A stretch of 23,539 nucleotides of DNA, from positions 1 to 23,539 of the forward strand of contig CALLAG010000051.1 in the NCBI GenBank assembly GCA_938002705.1, read 5' to 3'. Source of the DNA: an uncultured Saprospiraceae bacterium. GTDB taxonomy: Bacteria; Bacteroidota; Bacteroidia; Chitinophagales; Saprospiraceae. The first letter of the stretch is position 1. The number at the start of each line of letters is the position of its first letter. The notes under the pieces are model-generated. The model searched no databases. It was given only the letters and a program-made list of their open reading frames with translations, and was not told where the DNA came from. This document shows, piece by piece, positions 16,927-23,539 of this stretch. Both the position numbers and the translations under genes were made by a program.

Positions 16927-18399
16927 TTACTTAACGATAGTAACTTCTATTCTTCTGTTCTGAGCTTGGCCAGCTTTAGTATCGTTAGATGCAACCGGAT
17001 CAGCAGAACCCATACCTTTGGTAGATATTCTGCTTCCTGCGATGTTCTTACCCATTAATCTTGCTTTTACAGCATTAGCTCTCTGAGAAGATAATTGCAT
17101 GTTCTTAGCAGCATCACCTGTACTATCAGTGTAACCAGCTATGTGGACTTTGACACCAGGATAAGCAGCAAGAATGGCAGCTAAGTTATCTACTTCAACG
17201 CCTGAAGTTCCGTCAATCTGTGCAGAACCTGAAGCGAAGTTTAAGTTTCTGAATGTAAACTTACCTTCACCCTTGAATCCACCGTCGATATATGACATCA
17301 TCTGCGTTCCTGCAGAATTAGCACCGAATTTTACTTTATCAAGAGCTGCTTTGCCAGCAGCATCTACTTTAGAGAAAGCAGAACCTATCGCATCACCTAC
17401 AGCACCAGCTGCATCACCTGCCATATCACCTGCCTTACCAGCAGCATCACCTACAGCTCCCGCTGCGTCGCCAGCCATATCACCTGCCTTAGTGGCTACA
17501 TCACCTACAGCACCAGCAGCATCACCTGCTATTTCTGTTGTTTTGTCTACCGCTTTGTCTAATGCATCGATACCTGTACCAGAACCACCCATGAATTTCC
17601 ATAGTCCTAATGCACCTAATATTAATATTATTGGTATTAAGAACTTTAAGATTCCACCACCTGCAGCTTTACCTACATTAGCGACATCACCTACAGCGCC
17701 ACCAGCCATATTAGCTGCTCCACCGACCATATCTTTAGCACCACCGATCACTTTCTTACCAGCATCTCCTGCTGCTCCAACAGCATTACCTGCTGCACCT
17801 ACTGCATCACCAGCTATATTCTTAGCACCACCTGCGATACCTGTTATAGCATCGAATCCTTTGCCTAAGAATCCAGCTCCTAATGAGCTTAATAATCCTG
17901 CAGGCATTGCAGATTTGACAGCAGATTTTTGTGTTCCTAAGAACTTACCAAGACCTACAGCATCTAATGCTTTGTTTTTAACCACTTTTCCTACCATACT
18001 CATAAGAAAAGGTGCAGCCATCTTGATCAAAGAAGAAGTTGCACTTCCTTTGAGACCAGAGAATCCAGCTACCTTATCTATCATACTACCAGTATTGTTA
18101 CCTAATAGTAGATTAAGTGCTCCTGAACCTGAGTTCATTAGTGATGCAACATTACCTGCGCCACCACCGAATAAGTCACCTATGTTGTCAAGGATACCTG
18201 TATCAGCACCTTTTACCATATCAAATAATTTGCCTGCCTGGTTACTGTCTTCCGACTTAGAGATCATAGATCCTAAAAGTGCAGGAAATACCCCGTCTAA
18301 TGCTTTACTCACGCCAGATTCTGACTCACCTAAAAACTTAGATGCATTGGATACTAAAGAACCAGACACCTGGTCTTTAATCATATCGATTAAATTCAT
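16927..18399 (-). CDS. DUF937 and OmpA-domain protein with central membrane helix
   Basis: A 490-residue envelope protein with an unusual layout. Residues 1-180 resemble DUF937 (MNLIDMIKDQVSGSLVSNAS, GVFPALLGSMISK, FSGLKGSATSSLIKMAAPFL). Residues 187-249 are glycine/alanine-rich amphipathic sequence. One transmembrane helix lies at about 250-270 (FLIPIILILGALGLWKF). Residues 290-345 hold 18-residue tandem repeats. The C-terminal OmpA domain (about 378-490) has FASGSAQID, GYTDSTGD with D425, SSQRANAVKARL with R440, and QNRRIEVTI; D425 and R440 are the positions that bind diaminopimelate in peptidoglycan. There is no N-terminal signal peptide, so DUF937 is probably cytoplasmic and the OmpA domain periplasmic, anchored in the inner membrane. 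This orientation is inferred. It has its own terminator and a probable promoter at 18515-18522. Confidence 0.88.
   Translation of the reverse strand: MNLIDMIKDQVSGSLVSNASKFLGESESGVSKALDGVFPALLGSMISKSEDSNQAGKLFDMVKGADTGILDNIGDLFGGGAGNVASLMNSGSGALNLLLGNNTGSMIDKVAGFSGLKGSATSSLIKMAAPFLMSMVGKVVKNKALDAVGLGKFLGTQKSAVKSAMPAGLLSSLGAGFLGKGFDAITGIAGGAKNIAGDAVGAAGNAVGAAGDAGKKVIGGAKDMVGGAANMAGGAVGDVANVGKAAGGGILKFLIPIILILGALGLWKFMGGSGTGIDALDKAVDKTTEIAGDAAGAVGDVATKAGDMAGDAAGAVGDAAGKAGDMAGDAAGAVGDAIGSAFSKVDAAGKAALDKVKFGANSAGTQMMSYIDGGFKGEGKFTFRNLNFASGSAQIDGTSGVEVDNLAAILAAYPGVKVHIAGYTDSTGDAAKNMQLSSQRANAVKARLMGKNIAGSRISTKGMGSADPVASNDTKAGQAQNRRIEVTIVK
17390..17532 (-). repeat. 54-bp tandem repeat, about 2.6 copies, inside the OmpA-like gene
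   Basis: Units begin at 17390, 17444 and 17498, exactly 54 bases apart, with high but not perfect identity. They encode the 18-residue unit AGDAAGAVGDxAxKAGDM in residues 291-336. The unit is alanine/glycine/aspartate-rich and predicted to form an amphipathic helix, similar to LEA-like sequences. The third copy is partial. Confidence 0.9.
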
Positions 18400-18463
18400 T
18401 TTTTGTAAAAATTTAAAGTTAGAAATTAGATATTTAGTTTTCGTTTTCGATAAGAAAGCAGTT

Positions 18464-18505
18464 TTACTTCCTTATTTTATCTTTAAGAGCGTTTGGGATA
18501 GGCAT
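18464..18505 (-). other. Possible 13-codon leader ORF upstream of the DUF937/OmpA gene
   Basis: An ATG at 18505 (minus strand) opens a 13-codon frame, MPIPNALKDKIRK, then TAA. It would start only a few bases from the transcript start predicted by the -7 element at 18515-18522, and it ends 64 bases before the main gene. No ribosome-binding or conservation evidence is available; a chance ORF of this size is common. Confidence 0.2.
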
Positions 18506-18514
18506 TAGATCGTG

Positions 18515-18522
18515 CAAAGATA
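18515..18522 (-). promoter_or_regulatory. Probable promoter -7 element of the DUF937/OmpA gene
   Basis: TATCTTTG on the minus strand is identical to the rplU -7 element and is followed by CAC. No TTG sits at the usual upstream distance, so it may be weak or regulated. Transcripts would carry a leader of about 110 bases. Confidence 0.5.
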
Positions 18523-18583
18523 AGCCATTTGATGATAATGACTTACATCTCAAAAACCTTAAAGAGTTAAACTTAGTTCCACA

Positions 18584-18603
18584 ATCCAAATAAAATTTTG
18601 GAT
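18584..18603. repeat. 7-bp inverted repeat before the Dna2-like gene
   Basis: ATCCAAA (18584-18590) and TTTGGAT (18597-18603) flank TAAAAT, ten bases before the Dna2-like ATG. It could be an operator or a hairpin that covers the start region; it is short and may be chance. Confidence 0.25.
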
Positions 18604-18613
18604 ATAATAATAA

Positions 18614-21600
18614 ATGACTGACAATCAAATAGATAATTTGCATATTAATCTTATCCAAGATTATCTTTTGGCGAATTTTAACATTCAGAATATTGACTCT
18701 GATAAGCAGCAAGAACAGTTTAGAGTCTTTTCACTCCTATTTGAGACCATTACCAGTGAAGAATCCATAGAATTTTCGACATTATTTTCGAGAATAGCAT
18801 TCACAGCGATTAAATATAATCTTCCAGGTAGACTTAACTACCAGAATCACAAGTACCGAAGAATCCTAGAAAAGAAAGATCGATCTACGCTTGATGATGA
18901 TATCTTATATAGATTAGGACAATATCTCATCCATCATAATCTGTATCATGTCTATGAAGTAGAAGTGCCATCAGGTATCACACTACCCAAAATAGACGAT
19001 GAAAAACCTGACAAAAGAATGTCTGGTGTATTCAGAAGATCAGTAAGAGGTATTGCTCTAAGTATGGATGAGGAGTGTAAGGTATTAGAATTTATACCAG
19101 AAGAGAAAGCTCATGTCAAGTATAAGGCTGTTATAAATGATGAAAACATAAGCAAGCATTTTAGGCGTCTTAAGAGATACATACAGTTTCCTATACATGT
19201 TAATCTCATAGATAGTCGCCTTAATAATGATGTCTATGAGACTACGGCCATTGTGTTAGATCCAGATTTCTTGATAGGTGTCACATCCATCTCAGAATGC
19301 TACGAGGCCACTGGATATACTTCATTAAAGTATCTCTCGAGAAAGCTTATCGCCAATGAGATGAGCGTACATATGTTGATAGGAAATATAGTCAATTTCT
19401 ACTTGGATGAACTGATCAATGATCCTGAAGTCAAATTTGAATCATTACTTCAGGATACTTTTAAGATCTCGCCAGTGTTTTTTGCTGGCATGACTAATCA
19501 AGATCTTACAGAACTAATCATTAAGGTCAAGAATCAGTTCTACCACTTACAACGGGTGGTGCAGAATGATCTTGCACATTCTGGAATAGATAAGGAGCAA
19601 TCTTATCTGGAGCCAAGTTTTTTTTCTAACGAATACGGAATACAAGGACGGCTGGATCTCTATCACTATGTACCTGAGAAGGCGCAGTCTGATATCGTAG
19701 AACTCAAAAGTGGTAAGTTATTCAAAACGAATTCTTATGGCCTAAATAATAATCACTACATCCAGACTCTATTATACGATCTCATCATAGAATCTATATA
19801 TCAAGGCAAGGTCAAATCCAATAATTATATTCTCTATTCTGCCTTAGAAAAACAAAACTTAAGATATGCTCCTAAGATAAGGAAGCAGCAGCTCGATGCG
19901 ATCAAGTTAAGAAATGAGATCATTGCATTAGAGCATATTCTGTCGCATCTCCATGAGGATACCTACAGAGAGTTTTTAGATTTTCTCGATCCTAAGAAAC
20001 TGGACGAAAGCTTTACTTTCTTGAGACGTGATGCAACTATCTATTACAAAGCGCTTAAGCAACTCACGGAGCTTGAGTTGACATTCTACACACATTTCGT
20101 AGGATTTGTGTCGAGAGAATATCGCTTGTCAAAAACTGGAGAGCATGGCGTCCATAAGTCCAATGGCTTGGCCTCACTATGGTTGGATTCTCTTGAGGAG
20201 AAACAAGAAAATTTCAGAGTGCTATCTTTTCTTAAGATCTATGATAATAAGTCTGATTCTGATGACCCATGTATCGTACTGAGTTATTCTGATCAGTCTA
20301 ATAAGTTGTGCCGATTTAGGCCTGGAGATATCGTAATTTTCTATCCTCATAACGAGGATGGTCACTCTGCGTTGAGGAACCAAGTATTCAAAAGTACAAT
20401 AATAGAAATCTCTCAAGAGTATGTAACGATAAGGCTTAGAGCCCGACAGAAGAACTTTGAAGTATTCGATAATAATGAGTTATGGCATCTTGAGGGAGAT
20501 GTTCTGGACGGAGGATTTAATCAGCAGTTACATAGTCTCTATCATTTTATAAATACGAATCAGGAAAGACGATCTATGTTATTAGGTCTACAGGCGCCGA
20601 CAGTTTCTTATGGAGAGTCTGACTATAATTACATAGGTCTCACTGAGAACCAGTTGAGTGTCATCAGAGCTGCGATCTTAAGTCCAGACTACTATCTTAT
20701 ATGGGGACCTCCGGGTACTGGTAAGACAAGTATAGTCATAAGGTCGTTGCTGGATTATTATTATAATTATACAGAGCTTAATGTACTTTTATTAGCATAT
20801 ACTAATAGAGCCGTAGACGAGATATGTAGTGCCATATCAGAACCTTCTAAGGATAATTATATAAGAATAGGAAGTCGTTACTCTACCCATTCAGACTATA
20901 AAGAACACCTTATGAGTAACCTTACTCAGGATGTAAAAAATAGGAAAGGACTCCTTGAGTTATTTGATGAACATAGAGTATTTGTCTCTACAGTATCATC
21001 TTATCTGGGTAAGAATGAGATCAAAAAGTTAAAGACATTTGATGTCGTCATTGTGGACGAAGCATCTCAGTTGCTAGAACCTATGATTATAGGACTGTTA
21101 TCAAAGGCTACTAAGTTTATCCTAATAGGGGATCATAAGCAATTACCAGCAGTCGTAGCACAATCTGATAAGAAGGCCTATACTAATAATGCATTACTCA
21201 AAAACAAATTAGGTATCAGTGACCTGAGGATATCACTCTTTGAGAGACTATATAAGCAATGCCAGAAAGCAGGATGGGATTGGAGTATCGGTGCACTAAT
21301 GATGCAAGGCAGGATGCATAAGGATATACTCAACTACGTGAGTGAGCAATTCTATGAGAGCAAACTAAAAATACTTCCTCATATCAGAAGATTAAGTTCT
21401 TCGCCATTATTTAAATTTAAAACTGAAAAAGAAAAACTTCTGGTAGAGAATAGAATGCTCTTTATCAATACTCCGATAGATTATAATATCTCTGAGAAAA
21501 CGAATCAAAGGGAAGCGAAATTAGTCGTAGATATAATTCTCAGTTGGAGAAGCCTTTATGCTGACAACGCTATCGACTTTCATGATATGTCCATAGGCGT

Positions 21601-21940
21601 TATTACACCATTCAGATCACAGATTGCACTGATTAAGAAGTTATTGTCAGAATATCCATCTATAAGTAATATGATAACTGTGGACACTATAGAGCGTTAT
21701 CAGGGAGGAGCACGAGACATTATATTATTCTCAATGGCTGTCAATCAAGCCGAGGCACTGGATAGAATGTCTAATGTATCAGAAGAGGGCATAGACAGAA
21801 AGTTAAATGTTGCACTTACTCGATCTAAAGAACATATCGTCGTATTAGGGTCTAAAGATGTCTTGTCTCATAATAAGGACTATCGGACATTGATGGAGTC
21901 CTGTAATAGTGTTAACTTTGAAGAATATACAAATCATTAA
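18614..21940 (+). CDS. Dna2-like nuclease-helicase (PD-(D/E)XK nuclease + superfamily 1B helicase)
   Basis: A 1108-residue enzyme predicted to unwind DNA and cut single strands in repair or replication. The nuclease shows GIQGRLDLY with D348, DIVELKSGK with E363 and K365, and NHYIQTLLYDL, which are PD-(D/E)XK motifs II, III and the Q/Y motif in the Dna2/RecB/Cas4 group; an upstream acidic residue near LAHSGIDKEQSYLEPS may complete the site. A beta-barrel-like segment follows (about 560-680, starting FRPGDIVIFYP). The helicase has GPPGTGKT (698-705, K704), DEAS (D815-E816), GDHKQLPAV, QGRMHKDI, DTIERYQGGARDII and KLNVALTRSKEHIVV, all of the Upf1/Dna2 type. The order nuclease, barrel, helicase matches eukaryotic Dna2, but the cysteines that hold its iron-sulphur cluster are missing. 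It is the first gene of a tight four-gene run. Confidence 0.92.
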   Translation: MTDNQIDNLHINLIQDYLLANFNIQNIDSDKQQEQFRVFSLLFETITSEESIEFSTLFSRIAFTAIKYNLPGRLNYQNHKYRRILEKKDRSTLDDDILYRLGQYLIHHNLYHVYEVEVPSGITLPKIDDEKPDKRMSGVFRRSVRGIALSMDEECKVLEFIPEEKAHVKYKAVINDENISKHFRRLKRYIQFPIHVNLIDSRLNNDVYETTAIVLDPDFLIGVTSISECYEATGYTSLKYLSRKLIANEMSVHMLIGNIVNFYLDELINDPEVKFESLLQDTFKISPVFFAGMTNQDLTELIIKVKNQFYHLQRVVQNDLAHSGIDKEQSYLEPSFFSNEYGIQGRLDLYHYVPEKAQSDIVELKSGKLFKTNSYGLNNNHYIQTLLYDLIIESIYQGKVKSNNYILYSALEKQNLRYAPKIRKQQLDAIKLRNEIIALEHILSHLHEDTYREFLDFLDPKKLDESFTFLRRDATIYYKALKQLTELELTFYTHFVGFVSREYRLSKTGEHGVHKSNGLASLWLDSLEEKQENFRVLSFLKIYDNKSDSDDPCIVLSYSDQSNKLCRFRPGDIVIFYPHNEDGHSALRNQVFKSTIIEISQEYVTIRLRARQKNFEVFDNNELWHLEGDVLDGGFNQQLHSLYHFINTNQERRSMLLGLQAPTVSYGESDYNYIGLTENQLSVIRAAILSPDYYLIWGPPGTGKTSIVIRSLLDYYYNYTELNVLLLAYTNRAVDEICSAISEPSKDNYIRIGSRYSTHSDYKEHLMSNLTQDVKNRKGLLELFDEHRVFVSTVSSYLGKNEIKKLKTFDVVIVDEASQLLEPMIIGLLSKATKFILIGDHKQLPAVVAQSDKKAYTNNALLKNKLGISDLRISLFERLYKQCQKAGWDWSIGALMMQGRMHKDILNYVSEQFYESKLKILPHIRRLSSSPLFKFKTEKEKLLVENRMLFINTPIDYNISEKTNQREAKLVVDIILSWRSLYADNAIDFHDMSIGVITPFRSQIALIKKLLSEYPSISNMITVDTIERYQGGARDIILFSMAVNQAEALDRMSNVSEEGIDRKLNVALTRSKEHIVVLGSKDVLSHNKDYRTLMESCNSVNFEEYTNH

Positions 21941-21954
21941 TTAGAATATAGCGA

Positions 21955-22416
21955 GTGAAGGTACTTATGGTGTGTTTGGGTAATATATGCAGGTCTCCTA
22001 TGGCTCATGGTGTATTACAGAGTGAAATAGACAAGCGAAAGCTAAACTGGGAGGTCGATAGTGCTGGCACAAGTGCATTCCATAGAGGTGATGCTCCCGA
22101 TAGGAGAGCTATAGAGACAGCTATGATCCATAGTATAGATATTAGTGACCAGAGATCAAGACTACTGGTGTCTCAGGATCTCAAAGAATATGATGTCATA
22201 GTCACTATGGATACTAATAATTATAATAATACGCTCAAGATGGCTGAAAACGCCGATGAGAAAAGTAAAGTCAAATTATTGTTGAATTACTCTCACCCTG
22301 GAGAGAATAGAGCAGTACCTGATCCATACTATAGCGGAGGATTCGATTACGTGTATGCACTTATACAAGAAGCTGTAGTAGCCATGGTTGATAGTCTTAC
22401 TAAGGACAAAGAATAG
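21955..22416 (+). CDS. Low-molecular-weight protein tyrosine phosphatase
   Basis: A 153-residue cytoplasmic phosphatase that removes phosphate from tyrosine residues. The active-site loop CLGNICRS (C7 nucleophile, R13) is the C-x5-R signature, placed at the N-terminus as in the family. The general acid is D123 in VPDPYYSGG. DSAGTSAFHRGDAPDRRA is also typical. The start is a GTG at 21955, 14 bases after the helicase stop; no in-frame ATG gives an intact loop, since the next methionine is at residue 5, two residues before C7. It is probably co-transcribed with the Dna2-like and acylphosphatase genes. No tyrosine kinase or exopolysaccharide gene lies nearby, so its substrate is unknown. Confidence 0.95.
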   Translation: MKVLMVCLGNICRSPMAHGVLQSEIDKRKLNWEVDSAGTSAFHRGDAPDRRAIETAMIHSIDISDQRSRLLVSQDLKEYDVIVTMDTNNYNNTLKMAENADEKSKVKLLLNYSHPGENRAVPDPYYSGGFDYVYALIQEAVVAMVDSLTKDKE

Positions 22417-22418
22417 AT

Positions 22419-22694
22419 TTGAATACCAAATGCTTACATATCATAGCATCTGGTAGAGTCCAAGGCGTAGGTTTCAGACATTATACTAAGATAGAAGCGG
22501 ATAAGTACGAGTTACACGGTACTGTTATGAATATGCAAGATGGTACGGTAGAAATATATGCTCAAGGTGAGGAGGTGCAGTTGATACCATTTTTAGAGTG
22601 GTGTCATGATGGTCCGAATTCTTCGGAAGTAGAAAGCCTCAGTTACACATACATAGATTCTAAAAGTTATTCTGGGTTTATGATTATTCGTTAA
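22419..22694 (+). CDS. Acylphosphatase
   Basis: A 91-residue cytoplasmic enzyme that hydrolyses acyl phosphates. The catalytic loop is SGRVQGVGFRHYT with R20, and N38 in GTVMNMQDGTVEI is the second catalytic residue. Length is normal for the family. The start is a TTG at 22419, two bases after the phosphatase stop. The only in-frame ATGs lie at residues 37 and 39, past the catalytic arginine, so TTG is the best call. The short gap suggests coupling to the upstream gene. Confidence 0.93.
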   Translation: MNTKCLHIIASGRVQGVGFRHYTKIEADKYELHGTVMNMQDGTVEIYAQGEEVQLIPFLEWCHDGPNSSEVESLSYTYIDSKSYSGFMIIR

Positions 22695-22711
22695 CCATAT
22701 ATGCTCTCGTT

Positions 22712-23071
22712 ATGAGTAAAGTTGTAAAATTCTCTTATATACTATTATTTGTTATTCTGTCATCAGGTGTTACATTATACATCTACATACCTGATACTGT
22801 CTGGGCAGGTGCTGGAATTATGGCTGCCCTATCAAGTATAGCATCTCTTGTACACATCAGATTTCTTGTTCCCTCTGCGGATCATCAGATAGAGTCTACT
22901 CAGACTTGGGTCATGTTAGCTATTGCAATTATGGGAATCCTTATCATCTTCTATAACAAAGCTATGGGGCACTCTGATTTCTATGTAGGGATGGGTGCTG
23001 GGCTTACCTTGGTTTCTGCATTTACCTTCTGTATGGTTTTACTTATAAGATTTGACCAGTCGGTCCGATAA
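22712..23071 (+). CDS. Small four-helix membrane protein, unknown
   Basis: A 119-residue protein I do not recognise. Four hydrophobic segments lie at about residues 7-26, 30-50, 64-82 and 92-112, with only short loops (FLVPSADHQIEST and YNKAMGHSDF), so it is an integral inner-membrane protein. No catalytic motif is visible. It starts with ATG 17 bases after the acylphosphatase stop and is the last gene of that run. Confidence 0.75.
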   Translation: MSKVVKFSYILLFVILSSGVTLYIYIPDTVWAGAGIMAALSSIASLVHIRFLVPSADHQIESTQTWVMLAIAIMGILIIFYNKAMGHSDFYVGMGAGLTLVSAFTFCMVLLIRFDQSVR

Positions 23072-23163
23072 GAGGATATGTGTATTCTCTTTATATTGTG
23101 TAAATAGCTGTTAGATAAATAAAAGACAACCCAAGATAAATTTCTATAATCTTTGGTACAATT

Positions 23164-23185
23164 ATCTCACCCTTATGGGTGAGAT
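23164..23185. terminator. Hairpin between converging genes
   Basis: ATCTCACCC (23164-23172) and GGGTGAGAT (23177-23185) form a perfect 9-bp stem with a TTAT loop, between the membrane protein and the saccharopine dehydrogenase stop. Neither strand has a T-run after it, so it is not a textbook intrinsic terminator. Its position suggests a two-way mRNA 3' end structure. Confidence 0.5.
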
Positions 23186-23189
23186 GTAA

Positions 23190-23539
23190 TTAATCTATAG
23201 CACCATATACTTTACTGACGAATGAGCCATTCAAGAAGCTATCTGTATCTATCTGACTTTGGAATACAGGACCTTGGTACTTTCCTGATAATAATAGGAC
23301 GGCTGCTTCGCATAATGGCGCTGCAGTAGTTGTCTGTATAGCTCTAAGAGTATGATTCCCTACTTTAGATGGATATACGTGTATACTTTTCTCCATTGAT
23401 CTAAGTACACCTTTATGGTCTCTACCTGTGACAGAGGCGAATACTATGACGACATCGTCCTCTACAGCAGGTATATCATTGAGCATGACACTATTGAGGT
23501 GGTCTATTTTATCCATGCCTGCTGGCGTCTCGCTTATTA
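23190..23539 (-). CDS. Saccharopine dehydrogenase family protein, C-terminal part
   Basis: Partial gene; the frame stays open to the window edge, so the N-terminal NAD(P)-binding domain is outside. About 116 residues are visible. They match the C-terminal domain of saccharopine dehydrogenases: TPAGMDKIDHLNSVML near the edge, VYPSKVGNHTLRAIQTTTAAPLCEAAVLLLSGK, then FLNGSFVSKVYG at the end. The enzyme interconverts saccharopine with glutamate and aminoadipate semialdehyde in lysine metabolism; which direction applies cannot be told. The methionine at 23516 is internal, because the residues before it (ISETPAG) fit the family. Confidence 0.88.
   Translation of the reverse strand, partial: ISETPAGMDKIDHLNSVMLNDIPAVEDDVVIVFASVTGRDHKGVLRSMEKSIHVYPSKVGNHTLRAIQTTTAAPLCEAAVLLLSGKYQGPVFQSQIDTDSFLNGSFVSKVYGAID

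Noticed and set aside
17174..18508. A 444-codon open frame on the plus strand opposite the DUF937/OmpA gene
   Set aside because: It is rich in Ala, Pro, Ser and Ile because it is the complement of Ala/Gly-rich repeats; it has no domain, while the minus strand has DUF937 and OmpA motifs.
18464..18712. An 82-codon minus-strand frame running into the Dna2-like gene
   Set aside because: Its upstream part is antisense to the Dna2-like gene with no recognisable domain; only the last 13 codons are kept, as a weak leader ORF.
18614..23071. Dna2-like helicase run as an anti-phage defence island
   Set aside because: Neighbours are a phosphatase, an acylphosphatase and a membrane protein with no known defence link; no integrase, toxin or restriction gene is present.

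Overview
The window reads as a stretch of ordinary chromosome from a member of the Bacteroidota, most likely of the Saprospiria type (phylum confident, class only a guess). Reasons: AT-rich DNA; two TonB-dependent outer-membrane proteins that start with a carboxypeptidase-regulatory-like domain; an OstA-like protein and a BatE-like TPR/SH3 protein; a cold-shock protein with the long lysine-rich N-terminus seen in this phylum; a helix-hairpin-helix tail on a ribosomal protein of the rplU-rpmA operon; and promoters that fit TTG-N17-23-TAnnTTTG rather than the sigma-70 consensus. No phage, transposon, CRISPR, tRNA or rRNA was seen. No gap longer than about 220 bases lacks a gene.

Layout. 68-4458 (+): a sulfatase-superfamily enzyme, a DUF3124 lipoprotein and a TonB-dependent receptor. 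4642-4990 (+): a small RRM RNA-binding protein with its own terminator. 4997-5902 (-): a pseudouridine synthase. 6099-8196 (+): a cold-shock-domain protein and L-serine ammonia-lyase (sdaA), which converges with a large TonB-dependent beta-barrel protein (8202-10841, -). 11016-14234 (+): a compact envelope operon of CAP-domain protein, OstA-like protein and BatE-like protein. 14391-18522 (-): the ribosomal operon rplU-rpmA, a retropepsin-like protease with a PDZ domain, and a DUF937/OmpA protein with its own promoter and terminator. 18614-23071 (+): a Dna2-like nuclease-helicase followed closely by a low-molecular-weight tyrosine phosphatase, an acylphosphatase and a small membrane protein. 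23190 to the edge (-): the C-terminal part of a saccharopine dehydrogenase.

The genes fall into three themes. RNA and translation: the RRM protein, pseudouridine synthase, cold-shock protein, L21 and L27. Cell envelope: two TonB-dependent proteins, two lipoprotein or secreted proteins, OstA-like, BatE-like and OmpA/DUF937. Core metabolism and repair: SdaA, saccharopine dehydrogenase, Dna2-like, acylphosphatase. No complete new multi-gene system is evident. The points most worth a second look are the L27 protein with a helix-hairpin-helix tail, the full-length Dna2 architecture without iron-sulphur cysteines, the DUF937-TM-repeat-OmpA protein with a possible 13-codon leader ORF, the OstA-like/BatE-like coupling, and a nearly shared promoter and leader in front of rplU and the RRM gene.
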